The notes beneath the pieces are model-generated. The model was not told the origin of the DNA, ran no database searches, and was given only the letters and a program-made list of their open reading frames with translations. 12,988 nucleotides of DNA from Betaproteobacteria bacterium (GTDB lineage Bacteria > Pseudomonadota > Gammaproteobacteria > Burkholderiales > SG8-39), in NCBI GenBank assembly GCA_011391295.1, contig JAABQT010000020.1, forward strand, positions 1 through 12,988, written 5' to 3'. A program made the position numbers and the translations under genes. Positions 1 to 7,723 of this stretch are shown here, one piece after another (positions within the stretch are counted from its first letter, which is position 1; every line of letters starts with the position of its first letter).

Positions 1-951
1 GACGCCGTTGGCGAAATTGGACGCGGAGTTGGACGAGATCTCCGAGCCGAACAGGTCGAGCGAGGAGGAGCACCAGAAGTTGAGGTACTTCTGCAGCAGC
101 GGCAGGTCTACCGCGCCCGCAGCGCGGATCTTCGCCGGGTCGTCGGTGCCGAGCTCCTTCATCACCTCGAGCGTTCTCTTCACCACGCGGCCGATGCCGG
201 TTTCGCCCACGAACATGTGGTGCGCTTCTTCGGTGAGCATGAAGCGGCAGGTGCGCGACAGCGGATCGAACGCCGACTCGGCGAGGCTCTTGAGCTGGTA
301 CTTGCCGTCACGGTCGGTGAAGTAGGTGAAGCAGAAGAACGACAGCCAGTCCGAGACCGGCTCGTTGAAGGTCTTGAGGATGCGCGGCTTGTCGGCGTCG
401 CCTGAGTGGCGCGCGAGCAGTTCCTCGGCTTCCTCCCGGCCGTCGCGGCCGAAGTGGGCGTGCAGCAGATACACCATGGCCCACAGGTGGCGGCCTTCCT
501 CGACGTTCACCTGGAACAGGTTCCTCAGGTCGTAGAGCGAGGGGCAGGTATGGCCGAGCAGGCGCTGCTGCTCCACCGACGCGGGCTCGGTGTCGCCCTG
601 CGTGACGATCAGGCGGCGCAGCGTCGAGCGGAATTCGCCCGGCACCTGCTGCCACGCGGGCTGGCCCATGTTGTCGCCGAAGCCGATCTTGCGCTCGGCC
701 ACCGGGTCGGCGAGGAAGATGCCCCAGCGATAATCGGGCATTTTCACCGCGCCGTAGGTGGCCCAGCCGTCGGCGTCCACCGAGGTGGCGGTGCGCAGGT
801 AGACCTCGGAGTTCTGGAAGTCGCTCGGCCCCATGCCCTGCCACCATTGCAGGAAGTGCGGCTGCCAGTGCTCCAGCGCGCGCTGCAGGGTGCGGTCGTG
901 CGCCAGGTCGACGTTGTTGGGGATCTTCTCGCTGTAGTTGATTGCGGACAT
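1..951 (-). CDS. boxB: Benzoyl-CoA 2,3-epoxidase, BoxB (partial, C-terminus off the left edge)
   Basis: Oxygenase component of the aerobic benzoyl-CoA (box) pathway. With the reductase BoxA it uses O2 and NADPH to convert benzoyl-CoA to 2,3-epoxybenzoyl-CoA in the cytoplasm. The frame is open for 317 codons from an ATG to the edge, about two thirds of the usual ~470-475 residues. It shows the class I di-iron arrangement: E122, E152 and H155 in EEGRH (151-155), D213, then E242 and H245 in EEAHH (241-245). These match the BoxB metal ligands I recall from the family with a constant shift of 2. Typical BoxB stretches include FGDNMGQPAWQQVPGEFRS (91-109). An AAGGA lies about 12 bases before the start, rather far. 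The start is 2 bases after the boxC stop, so the two are co-transcribed. Identification is firm; boxA probably lies beyond the left edge. Confidence 0.95.
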   Translation of the reverse strand, partial: MSAINYSEKIPNNVDLAHDRTLQRALEHWQPHFLQWWQGMGPSDFQNSEVYLRTATSVDADGWATYGAVKMPDYRWGIFLADPVAERKIGFGDNMGQPAWQQVPGEFRSTLRRLIVTQGDTEPASVEQQRLLGHTCPSLYDLRNLFQVNVEEGRHLWAMVYLLHAHFGRDGREEAEELLARHSGDADKPRILKTFNEPVSDWLSFFCFTYFTDRDGKYQLKSLAESAFDPLSRTCRFMLTEEAHHMFVGETGIGRVVKRTLEVMKELGTDDPAKIRAAGAVDLPLLQKYLNFWCSSSLDLFGSEISSNSASNFANGV

Positions 952-953
952 GG

Positions 954-2549
954 CTATACCCGTTCCTTGTTGAATTTGGCCTTCGCGCCGGTGCCGTACA
1001 CTTTGAGCGCGCCCTGCTCGCCGACCGCGTTGGGGCGGATGAAAATCCAGTTCTGCCACGCCGACAGGCGGCCGAAGATGCGCGTCAGCATGTTTTCCCG
1101 CCCGCTGAAGCGCAGGCTTGCCTCCATGCCCGTGAGGGCGTCCGGCGACAGGCTGGCGCGCTCCTCGATGGCGATGCGCACCTCGTCTTCCCAGTCGAGC
1201 TCGTCCGGCGTGGCGGTGACCAGGCCCAGCTTGCCCGCCGCCTTGGCGTCGTAGACCTTGCCGCGCTCGAGCTCGGGCGCCAGGCCGCAGTAGCGCGCGT
1301 TCAGGCGCGTGTCGCCGCTCACCATCGGGTAAGTGCCGAAATTGAGCGCCGACAGGGCGAGGCCGGCGCCGTTCTCCGCGTCCAGCATGAAGCTGCGGTC
1401 GGCGGCCAGCGCCAGTTCCAGCAGCGTGCCGGCGAAGCAGGACCCGGGTTCGATCACCGCGAACATCGAGCGCGAGGACACGTCCAGCCGCGCGAGCGTG
1501 CGGCGCAGGTATCCCAGGGTTTCCCGCACGAACCAGTCGGCGGCATTCTTTTCCATCAGGGCATCGAGCTCCAGCACGCGCGCGATGTCGCCCTGGGTCT
1601 TGAGGATCCACAGCCCGACCTCGAGCTGGTTGTGGCGCAGGTCGAGGATCGCGCGATCCAGCTCCCTGGCGAGGCGCAGCGGATACCAGTCGGCGTTGCG
1701 CTCGAGTTTCATCTGCTCCGGCCCGCGCACCGTGATCTGCGCGGTGCCGGTCGCGGCATCGATCTGCACTCGCACGATGCTGTTCTCACCCAGCGGCGCA
1801 AGTGCCACGCCCTGGCCGCCGGGACGGTCGGAGCGCTTGGCCAGTTCCAGCGCCCGCGCCTTCACGGCGTCCGCGAACTGCTGCGGCTTGGCGACGTGGT
1901 CCACCAGCTTCCACTGCCTGGCGCGGTCGGCGCGCACGCCCTCGGCGGTGGTGCAGAACACGTCGGCGAGGTCGCGGCGCACTTTGCGCTTGTCGATGAT
2001 GCGCGTCAGCCCGCCGGTGCCCGGCAGCACCCCGAGCAGCGGCACTTCGGGCAGACTCACGGTGCTGGAGCGGTCATCCACCATCAGGATTTCGTCGCAC
2101 GCCAGCGCCAGCTCGTAGCCGCCGCCGGCGGTGGTGCCATTCAGCGCGGCGAGGAACTTCAGCCCCGAATGCTCGCTCGCGTCCTCCAGCCCGTTCCGGG
2201 TCTCGTTGGTGAACTTGCAGAAGTTCACTTTCCAGGCATGCGAGCTGGTGCCAAGCATGTAGATGTTCGCGCCCGAGCAGAACATGCGGCTCTTGCCGCT
2301 GGTGAGTACCACGGCCTGCACCTCGGGATGCTCGAAGCGGATGCGGTTCAGCGCGTCGTGCAGTTCGATATCCACGCCCAGGTCGTAGGAATTGAGCTTG
2401 AGTTTGTATCCTGGCGCGATGCCCTTGTCTTCGGCGATGTCGAGCGTCAGGGTGGCGAGCGGGCCGTCGCAGCCGAGCTTCCAGTGGTGGTATTGCTCCG
2501 GTGCCGTGTCGAAGCCGACCTGCACGGGCAGGTCTTCGGGTGCGTTCAT
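954..2549 (-). CDS. boxC: 2,3-epoxybenzoyl-CoA dihydrolase (ring-opening), BoxC
   Basis: Crotonase-superfamily enzyme that opens and hydrolyses 2,3-epoxybenzoyl-CoA to 3,4-dehydroadipyl-CoA semialdehyde plus formate, without oxygen. The protein has 531 residues, close to the usual ~550, and two crotonase-like halves. Oxyanion-hole elements are visible at SRMFCSGANIYML (87-99) and NGTTAGGGYELALACDE (137-153), with LPEVPLLGVLPGTGG at 166-180. A second, more divergent half follows from about 280. The frame stays open 77 codons further upstream, but I chose the ATG at 2549: it overlaps the boxR stop as ATGA, has an AGGGAGAA Shine-Dalgarno sequence just before it (2553-2560), and begins with the BoxC-like MNAPEDLPVQV. 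The operon order boxR-boxC-boxB implies translational coupling with the regulator. The long open frame on the opposite strand is a GC-rich shadow. Confidence 0.95.
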   Translation of the reverse strand: MNAPEDLPVQVGFDTAPEQYHHWKLGCDGPLATLTLDIAEDKGIAPGYKLKLNSYDLGVDIELHDALNRIRFEHPEVQAVVLTSGKSRMFCSGANIYMLGTSSHAWKVNFCKFTNETRNGLEDASEHSGLKFLAALNGTTAGGGYELALACDEILMVDDRSSTVSLPEVPLLGVLPGTGGLTRIIDKRKVRRDLADVFCTTAEGVRADRARQWKLVDHVAKPQQFADAVKARALELAKRSDRPGGQGVALAPLGENSIVRVQIDAATGTAQITVRGPEQMKLERNADWYPLRLARELDRAILDLRHNQLEVGLWILKTQGDIARVLELDALMEKNAADWFVRETLGYLRRTLARLDVSSRSMFAVIEPGSCFAGTLLELALAADRSFMLDAENGAGLALSALNFGTYPMVSGDTRLNARYCGLAPELERGKVYDAKAAGKLGLVTATPDELDWEDEVRIAIEERASLSPDALTGMEASLRFSGRENMLTRIFGRLSAWQNWIFIRPNAVGEQGALKVYGTGAKAKFNKERV

Positions 2550-3331
2550 GCGTTCTCCCTGGCGGCCAGCGCCTTCAGTTCGGCGAAGCTCTGCTTCAGC
2601 GCCCGGCCGGTGGTGTTGAGCACCGCGTCGGCGCGCGCGTACAGCCGGTCGCGGTCTGCGAGCAGGCGCCGGATTTCCTCCAGCGCGGCGGGGCTGCCCT
2701 TGAACGGGCGCAGGTCGCCCTGCGCCATGACCCGCTGCATGTGCTCCTCGGGCGTCGCCTTGAGCCACACGCAGGTGCAATGATCCAGCAGCAGGTTGTA
2801 GGTATCGGGGTCGGTCACCAGGCTGCCCCCCGCCGCAATCACCGCGCGCGCGTGCTGCTTCAGCACGCGCGCCAGCGCCTTGCGCTCGAAGCGCCGGAAC
2901 ACCTCCTGGCCATACATCGAGAACACTTCGCCCAGCGGCGCACCGGCTTCCTTTTCGACTTCGCGGTCCAGCTCGATGAACGGCAGGCCGAGCGCCTGCG
3001 CGAGCTTGGTGCCGAGCGTGGACTTGCCGGCGCCGCGCAGCCCGAGCAGGGCGATGCGCGTGTTCTTCGACGCAGCGCCGTGCTCGCGCACCAGCACTTC
3101 GACCGGTACCTGCATGGCGTGGGCGAGCTTGCGCAGCAGCAGCACCGAGATGTTGCCCTGGCCGGCCTCGAGCTGCGCCAGGTAGCGCTCGGAAACACCG
3201 GAGGCGAGCGCCAGCGCCTTGCGCGTCATCGCGTGCGCGGCGCGCCAGGCGCGCACGCGGTCGCCGAGGCGCCCCAGGTAGGCGGCTTCGGCCGGGTCTT
3301 CGCGCTGCAGCGTGCTCGGCGGTGCGCCCAT
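2546..3331 (-). CDS. boxR: Box pathway regulator: HTH domain fused to a shikimate-kinase-like domain (BoxR/BzdR family)
   Basis: Transcriptional regulator of benzoyl-CoA catabolism; BzdR and BoxR of Azoarcus are repressors released by benzoyl-CoA. The 261-residue protein has an XRE-type helix-turn-helix at about 21-80 (RKALALASGVSERYLAQLE, 37-55) and a shikimate-kinase-like domain from about 90. The P-loop is GLRGAGKST (97-105). The kinase-like substrate site is partly kept: D122 in ELD, FRRFE (145-149) and AAGGS (166-170). In this family the kinase fold serves as an effector sensor, not as an enzyme of aromatic amino acid synthesis. It is slightly shorter than BzdR (~300) because the N-terminus is short. 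The start ATG lacks a clear Shine-Dalgarno sequence but sits about 27 bases downstream of the start predicted for a strong promoter. It is first gene of boxR-boxC-boxB, so it probably controls its own synthesis. Confidence 0.9.
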   Translation of the reverse strand: MGAPPSTLQREDPAEAAYLGRLGDRVRAWRAAHAMTRKALALASGVSERYLAQLEAGQGNISVLLLRKLAHAMQVPVEVLVREHGAASKNTRIALLGLRGAGKSTLGTKLAQALGLPFIELDREVEKEAGAPLGEVFSMYGQEVFRRFERKALARVLKQHARAVIAAGGSLVTDPDTYNLLLDHCTCVWLKATPEEHMQRVMAQGDLRPFKGSPAALEEIRRLLADRDRLYARADAVLNTTGRALKQSFAELKALAARENA

Positions 3332-3335
3332 GCGG

Positions 3336-3373
3336 TATAGTGCTTGCGTGGTTGAAGTGCCTGCATTATAGTG
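3336..3373. repeat. Paired direct repeats in the boxR/flavodoxin intergenic region (candidate BoxR operator)
   Basis: Two interlocking direct repeats fill the 50-bp gap. AGTGCTTGC (3339-3347) and AGTGCCTGC (3356-3364) match at 8 of 9 bases with a period of 17. TATAGTG occurs at 3336-3342 and again at 3367-3373, a period of 31, about three helical turns. One TGCA (3362-3365) touches the -10 region. BzdR/BoxR operators are reported to contain TGCA-type direct repeats, so these are reasonable BoxR sites, but binding is inferred. Confidence 0.45.
3344..3372 (+). promoter_or_regulatory. Predicted sigma-70 promoter for the flavodoxin / ligase operon
   Basis: TTGCGT (3344-3349) and TATAGT (3367-3372) are separated by 17 bases. 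The expected start near 3379 is only a few bases before the flavodoxin ATG at 3382, so the message would be leaderless or nearly so. The -10 box shares bases with the TATAAT of the divergent boxR promoter. The -35 match is weak (3 of 6), so an activator or another start remains possible. Confidence 0.45.
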
Positions 3374-3392
3374 TGTGGCGCATGAAAATCAA
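3365..3392 (-). promoter_or_regulatory. Predicted sigma-70 promoter for boxR-boxC-boxB
   Basis: Read on the minus strand, TTGATT (3392-3387) and a perfect TATAAT (3370-3365) are 16 bases apart. The expected transcription start is near 3358, giving a leader of about 27 bases before boxR. The -35 box lies inside the first codons of the divergent flavodoxin gene, and the -10 box overlaps that of the opposite promoter, so the two promoters should compete. Prediction from sequence only. Confidence 0.6.
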
Positions 3393-3855
3393 CATCCTCG
3401 TCGGCACCATGACCGGCACGGCGCAGCTGTGCGCGCAGGAAATCGAGCTGGCCCTGGACGGGGACGAGGTCCAGGTGGCGACCCTGCTGATGGACAAGCT
3501 CGATCCTTCCGTGTTCGCCGATCGGGCGGCGGTGTACCTGGTCTGCACCTCGACCTACGGGCAGGGCGATGTGCCGGACAACGCCAAGGCGCTGTACGGG
3601 GCGCTGTGCACGGCCAAGCCCGGCCTGGCGGGCGTGCGCTACGGCGTGTTCGGACTGGGCGATCGCACCTACGCCGAGACCTTCAACTTCGGCGGCAAGC
3701 GTTTCGACGAAATTCTGCAGGCGCTGGGTGCCGAGCGCATCGGCGAGCGCTACACCCACGACGCCTCGAGCGGCACGCTGCCCGAGGAGATCGCCATGGA
3801 ATGGGCGCAACAGTGGGTGGAAAAGGTGCGCGAGCGGCTGTCTCAGGCGGCTTAG
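3382..3855 (+). CDS. Small flavodoxin-like (MioC-type) FMN protein
   Basis: A 157-residue single-domain flavodoxin, a cytoplasmic one-electron carrier with FMN. The FMN phosphate loop is GTMTGTAQ (8-15), the first isoalloxazine loop is STYGQGDVPDNA (57-68) and the second is GLGDRTYAETFNFGGKRFDE (91-110). The STYGQGDVPDN pattern and the length resemble E. coli MioC and the FMN domains of sulfite or P450 reductases more than classical long-chain flavodoxins. I chose ATG 3382 because the MKINILVG strand must start the fold; an in-frame GTG at 3373 and an ATG at 3322 give non-conserved extensions. There is no Shine-Dalgarno sequence. It is first in the operon, 22 bases before the benzoate-CoA ligase. 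Its partner is unknown; electron supply to BoxAB or to the 4-hydroxybenzoyl-CoA reductase is a guess. Confidence 0.85.
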   Translation: MKINILVGTMTGTAQLCAQEIELALDGDEVQVATLLMDKLDPSVFADRAAVYLVCTSTYGQGDVPDNAKALYGALCTAKPGLAGVRYGVFGLGDRTYAETFNFGGKRFDEILQALGAERIGERYTHDASSGTLPEEIAMEWAQQWVEKVRERLSQAA

Positions 3856-3865
3856 AATTGCGCGC

Positions 3866-3872
3866 GAGGAGG
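3866..3872 (+). promoter_or_regulatory. Strong Shine-Dalgarno site of the benzoate-CoA ligase
   Basis: GAGGAGG lies 5 bases before ATG 3878. It fixes the ligase start, because the frame itself is open more than 100 codons further upstream, inside the flavodoxin gene. Confidence 0.8.
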
Positions 3873-3877
3873 ATTGC

Positions 3878-5434
<1,557 letters not shown>

Positions 5435-5460
5435 TCCTTTTGCCGATCACAAGGAATCTC

Positions 5461-5838
5461 ATGGCACAAGAGAACGAAAAGCGCACCGCCGATCCGAGCA
5501 TGGATGGAGCGGCGATGTACCTTGAGGAAGTGTTCACCGACCGGCGCATCGGCACCATCCGGCGCCTCACGCCGGTGAAGCCGGACGCCACCACCGACAT
5601 CGCCCGGCCCGTAATCTACGTCGGCGAGACGCAGGTGATGACGCAGGTTGGCACGCTGCCGATCGCATTCGAGATCCCGGCCTCGACGCTGGATGGCGCC
5701 GCGAAGCAGTTCGGCGGCCTCGCCAAGGAAGCGATCGATCGCGCGATGAAGGAATTGCAGGAAATGCGCCGCCAGGCGGCCTCGTCCATCGTCGTGCCGC
5801 AGGGCGGAATTCCCGGCGGCAAGATCCAGATGCCCTAG
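5461..5838 (+). CDS. Conserved-looking small cytoplasmic protein of unknown function
   Basis: A 125-residue protein that I cannot assign to a named family. It has no signal peptide or membrane segment. The N-terminal part (MYLEEVFTDRRIGTIRRLTP, 19-38) is charged, the middle looks like a beta-rich fold (RPVIYVGETQVMTQVGTLPI), and residues about 78-107 form an amphipathic, possibly coiled-coil helix (LDGAAKQFGGLAKEAIDRAM onward). The tail is Gly/Pro-rich. The start is ATG 5461, with AAGGA 5 bases upstream at 5451-5455; the frame begins slightly earlier at a TTG without support. It lies 26 bases after the ligase with no terminator visible between, so it is probably the third gene of that operon. 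Its stop overlaps the stop of the convergent lipoprotein gene in a shared CTAG. Confidence 0.75.
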   Translation: MAQENEKRTADPSMDGAAMYLEEVFTDRRIGTIRRLTPVKPDATTDIARPVIYVGETQVMTQVGTLPIAFEIPASTLDGAAKQFGGLAKEAIDRAMKELQEMRRQAASSIVVPQGGIPGGKIQMP

Positions 5839-6338
5839 GGTTTCGGCGGGGGCGGCGGCGGGGGCGCCGCAGTGCGCCGCTCGTTGCGCTGAATCGCATA
5901 ACCCGCCACGGGAACCTTGTGCCCTTTCGCGTACATGCACTGCTGGTACGCGAAGTCGTAGCTGCGTTGCGTGTTACGTGCAGTGCCTTGTGCGGCGCCA
6001 GTGCCGGCGAGCGCGCCGACCACCAGTCCCGCGCCGGCGCCCGAACCCGCGCCCTGATGCCCGCCGATCAGCGCGCCCGCGGCGGCGCCCACTGCGGTGC
6101 CGACCACGGCGCTCTTCACGCCGCTATCCATTGCGGCCTGGTCAGGCGTCGATCCGTTGACCTGAAAGCTCGCGTATTGCCGGCACTCGACGTCATCGGC
6201 GCGGAACTGCTCGAAGCTCTTGGAGCTTCCCGGCAGCACCAGCACGCTCGGGCCCGTAGGCGTGCTGACGCAGGCCGCCAGGAGGAGCGTTGCGCCCAGA
6301 GCTATTGCCGCGGCGGGTAGGGTACGACTCGGTGCCAT
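5835..6338 (-). CDS. Glycine-zipper outer-membrane lipoprotein, unknown function
   Basis: A predicted lipoprotein of 167 residues. The signal segment ends in the lipobox LAAC, with the lipidated cysteine at 23. An N-terminal region with ADDVECRQYA follows. Next comes a glycine-zipper stretch (about 79-119 in this numbering, from VVGTAVGAAAGALIGG to GALAGTGAAQG) of the kind found in SlyB/Rcp-like envelope lipoproteins, then YDFAYQQCMYAKGHKVP and a poly-proline tail. The two cysteines in the mature part may form a disulfide. The alternative start at 6350 (MREP) adds four residues. Neither start has a Shine-Dalgarno sequence, and both lie inside the end of the upstream gene (overlap 37 or 49 bases), suggesting coupled translation. 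Probably unrelated to aromatic metabolism. Confidence 0.8.
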   Translation of the reverse strand: MAPSRTLPAAAIALGATLLLAACVSTPTGPSVLVLPGSSKSFEQFRADDVECRQYASFQVNGSTPDQAAMDSGVKSAVVGTAVGAAAGALIGGHQGAGSGAGAGLVVGALAGTGAAQGTARNTQRSYDFAYQQCMYAKGHKVPVAGYAIQRNERRTAAPPPPPPPKP

Positions 6339-6646
6339 GGGTTCGCGCATTGCTTGACGTAGGGATAGTAGGTATTGGAATCGGGACAGAAATACCAGTA
6401 TTGCGTGGCGTCCAGGTCCTGTCCGACCGGGTCCTTCTCGATGTAGACCTGCGATTCGGGGTAGTTGGCGGCCACGGGACCGCGGTAATAGGTATAGGGG
6501 GGTCCGTAGTACCAGGGCGCATGCCAGAAGAACGGCGCCCCCACCATCACGCCGATGCGCACGCGCGGATGCCCCCGATCTGCGGAGGCCGGGCCGGCGA
6601 GAAGTCCGAGGCAGGCCAATGACACCAGAAAAAGCACGCCACGCAT
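6302..6646 (-). CDS. Small secreted Tyr/Pro-rich protein of unknown function
   Basis: A 114-residue protein with a clear Sec signal peptide: MRG, a hydrophobic core VLFLVSLACLGLLAG, and cleavage after PASA, near residue 22. The mature part is rich in Tyr, Pro and Trp (HAPWYYGPPYTYYRGP) and ends with a pattern familiar from many proteobacterial hypothetical periplasmic proteins, WYFCPDSNTYYPYVKQC (about 88-104), with two cysteines that probably pair. The function is unknown. A purine-rich GGGAGAAG lies about 15 bases before the ATG, too far to be a good Shine-Dalgarno site. Its 3' end overlaps the start of the glycine-zipper lipoprotein, so the two envelope genes likely form one small minus-strand unit. 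Confidence 0.75.
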   Translation of the reverse strand: MRGVLFLVSLACLGLLAGPASADRGHPRVRIGVMVGAPFFWHAPWYYGPPYTYYRGPVAANYPESQVYIEKDPVGQDLDATQYWYFCPDSNTYYPYVKQCANPWHRVVPYPPRQ

Positions 6647-6742
6647 GCGGCAAGCTTAATCTTCTCCCGCCGCTGCAGGCGTAACAATTTGTATCATGCG
6701 GCAGATGCTGATTGTTCCGGCAACCAAGGCAGGGGACTCGCC
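6647..6742. other. Divergent intergenic region, 96 bp
   Basis: Separates the minus-strand envelope genes from the plus-strand propeller gene and must hold promoters for both. It is less GC-rich around 6681-6698, with a TATCAT at 6693-6698 as a possible plus-strand -10 but no convincing -35 at the right distance. A weak AACAAT (6683-6688) / ATTGTT (6711-6716) inverted pair is present. I see no terminator or small gene. Confidence 0.4.
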
Positions 6743-7699
6743 ATGAAAATTCTCGCAGGGCTGCTATTGGCATTGGCGGCCGGCGCCGCCGCGGCCGAGG
6801 TCACGATCCAGGAGTATCGGCTGCCGGCGCGCGTCGGCGCGCACGACGTGTGGGCCGACCCCGCGCCCGGCGGGCCGGTGTGGTTCTCGGCGCAGCGCAG
6901 CGGCGAGCTCGGTCGCCTCGATCCGCAGACCGGAAAGGTCGAGCTGATCCCGCTCGGATCCGGCTCGTCGCCGCACGGCGTAATCCTCGGCAAGGATGGC
7001 GCCGCGTGGCTTACCGACAGCGGCCAGAACGCGATCGTGCGGGTGGATCCCAAGACGCGCGCAGTAAAGGCCTGGCGTCTGCCGGAAGCGAGCGGCTACG
7101 CGAATCTCAACACCGCAATCTTCGACCAGGCAGGGATTCACTGGTTTACCGGGCAGAGCGGCTACTACGGCCGGCTCGATCCGAAAACCGGCGGCCTGAC
7201 GGTGTTCGATGCGCCGAAAGGGCGCGGCCCCTATGGCATCCACGCCACGCCGGAGGGCATCGTCTACTACGCGTCGCTCGCCGGCTCGCACATCGCGCGC
7301 ATCGACGCGGCGACCAGCAGGGCCACCGTCATCGAGCCACCGACGCGCGGGCAGGGCGCCAGGCGCGTGTGGTCGGATTCGAAGGGCGTCCTGTGGGTCG
7401 CCGAATGGAACTCCGGCCAGCTCAGCCGCTACGATCCCAAGTCCGGCGCGTGGGCGCAGTGGAAGGCGCCGGGCGAGCGGCCGCGCGTGTACGCCGTGTA
7501 CGTCGACGAGGCGGACAAGGTCTGGGTCTCCGAGTGGTCGGCGCAGGTGATGCTGCGCTTCGATCCGGCGACGCAGAAATTCGAGACCTTCAAGTCCTCG
7601 ACCGCCACCGCCAACGTGCGCCAGATCCACGGGCGCAAGGGCGAGGTCTGGACGCCCGAATCCGCGGCCGACAAGCTGGTCGTGTACCGCTACAAGTAA
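6743..7699 (+). CDS. Exported beta-propeller protein of the Vgb (streptogramin lyase)/SMP-30-like type
   Basis: A 318-residue protein with a Sec signal peptide (MKILAGLLLALAAGAAAA, cleavage near 18). The mature chain has six to seven repeated blades of about 40 residues, each built as an aromatic strand followed by R(L/V/Y/F)DP and a Lys/Thr turn. Clear copies are GRLDPQTGKVELIPL (57-71), VRVDPKTRAVKAWRLP (99-114), GRLDPKTGGLTVFDAP (143-158), SRYDPKSGAWAQWKAP (228-243) and LRFDPATQKFETF (271-283). This is the NHL/Vgb propeller pattern. True virginiamycin lyases are cytoplasmic and this one is exported, so resistance is unlikely; binding of, or lactonase-type action on, a periplasmic ligand is more plausible. 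The start has GGGGA 6 bases upstream (6732-6736). The monooxygenase begins 24 bases later. Confidence 0.8.
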   Translation: MKILAGLLLALAAGAAAAEVTIQEYRLPARVGAHDVWADPAPGGPVWFSAQRSGELGRLDPQTGKVELIPLGSGSSPHGVILGKDGAAWLTDSGQNAIVRVDPKTRAVKAWRLPEASGYANLNTAIFDQAGIHWFTGQSGYYGRLDPKTGGLTVFDAPKGRGPYGIHATPEGIVYYASLAGSHIARIDAATSRATVIEPPTRGQGARRVWSDSKGVLWVAEWNSGQLSRYDPKSGAWAQWKAPGERPRVYAVYVDEADKVWVSEWSAQVMLRFDPATQKFETFKSSTATANVRQIHGRKGEVWTPESAADKLVVYRYK

Positions 7700-7723
7700 T
7701 CCACGCGTGCCCGCCGCCGCGGC

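Noticed and set aside
942..2783. 613-codon open frame on the plus strand opposite boxC
   Set aside because: Antisense shadow in GC-rich DNA: the product is rich in Arg, Ala, His and Gln without fold motifs, while the minus strand encodes an unmistakable BoxC.
2546..3331. Reading the P-loop protein as an authentic shikimate kinase (aroK)
   Set aside because: It has an N-terminal helix-turn-helix domain and sits in a box operon, which matches the BoxR/BzdR family rather than aromatic amino acid synthesis.
5840..5870. C-rich/G-rich tract as a terminator or G-quadruplex element
   Set aside because: It encodes the poly-proline tail of the lipoprotein, and no stem followed by a T run is present. 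Codon bias for proline explains it.
6683..6716. AACAAT / ATTGTT inverted pair as an operator
   Set aside because: Only 6-base arms with a 22-base gap; expected by chance in a locally AT-richer intergenic region.
6743..7699. Streptogramin (virginiamycin B) resistance gene
   Set aside because: Only the propeller repeats match; the protein is exported and lies in a catabolic setting, so a resistance call is not supported.
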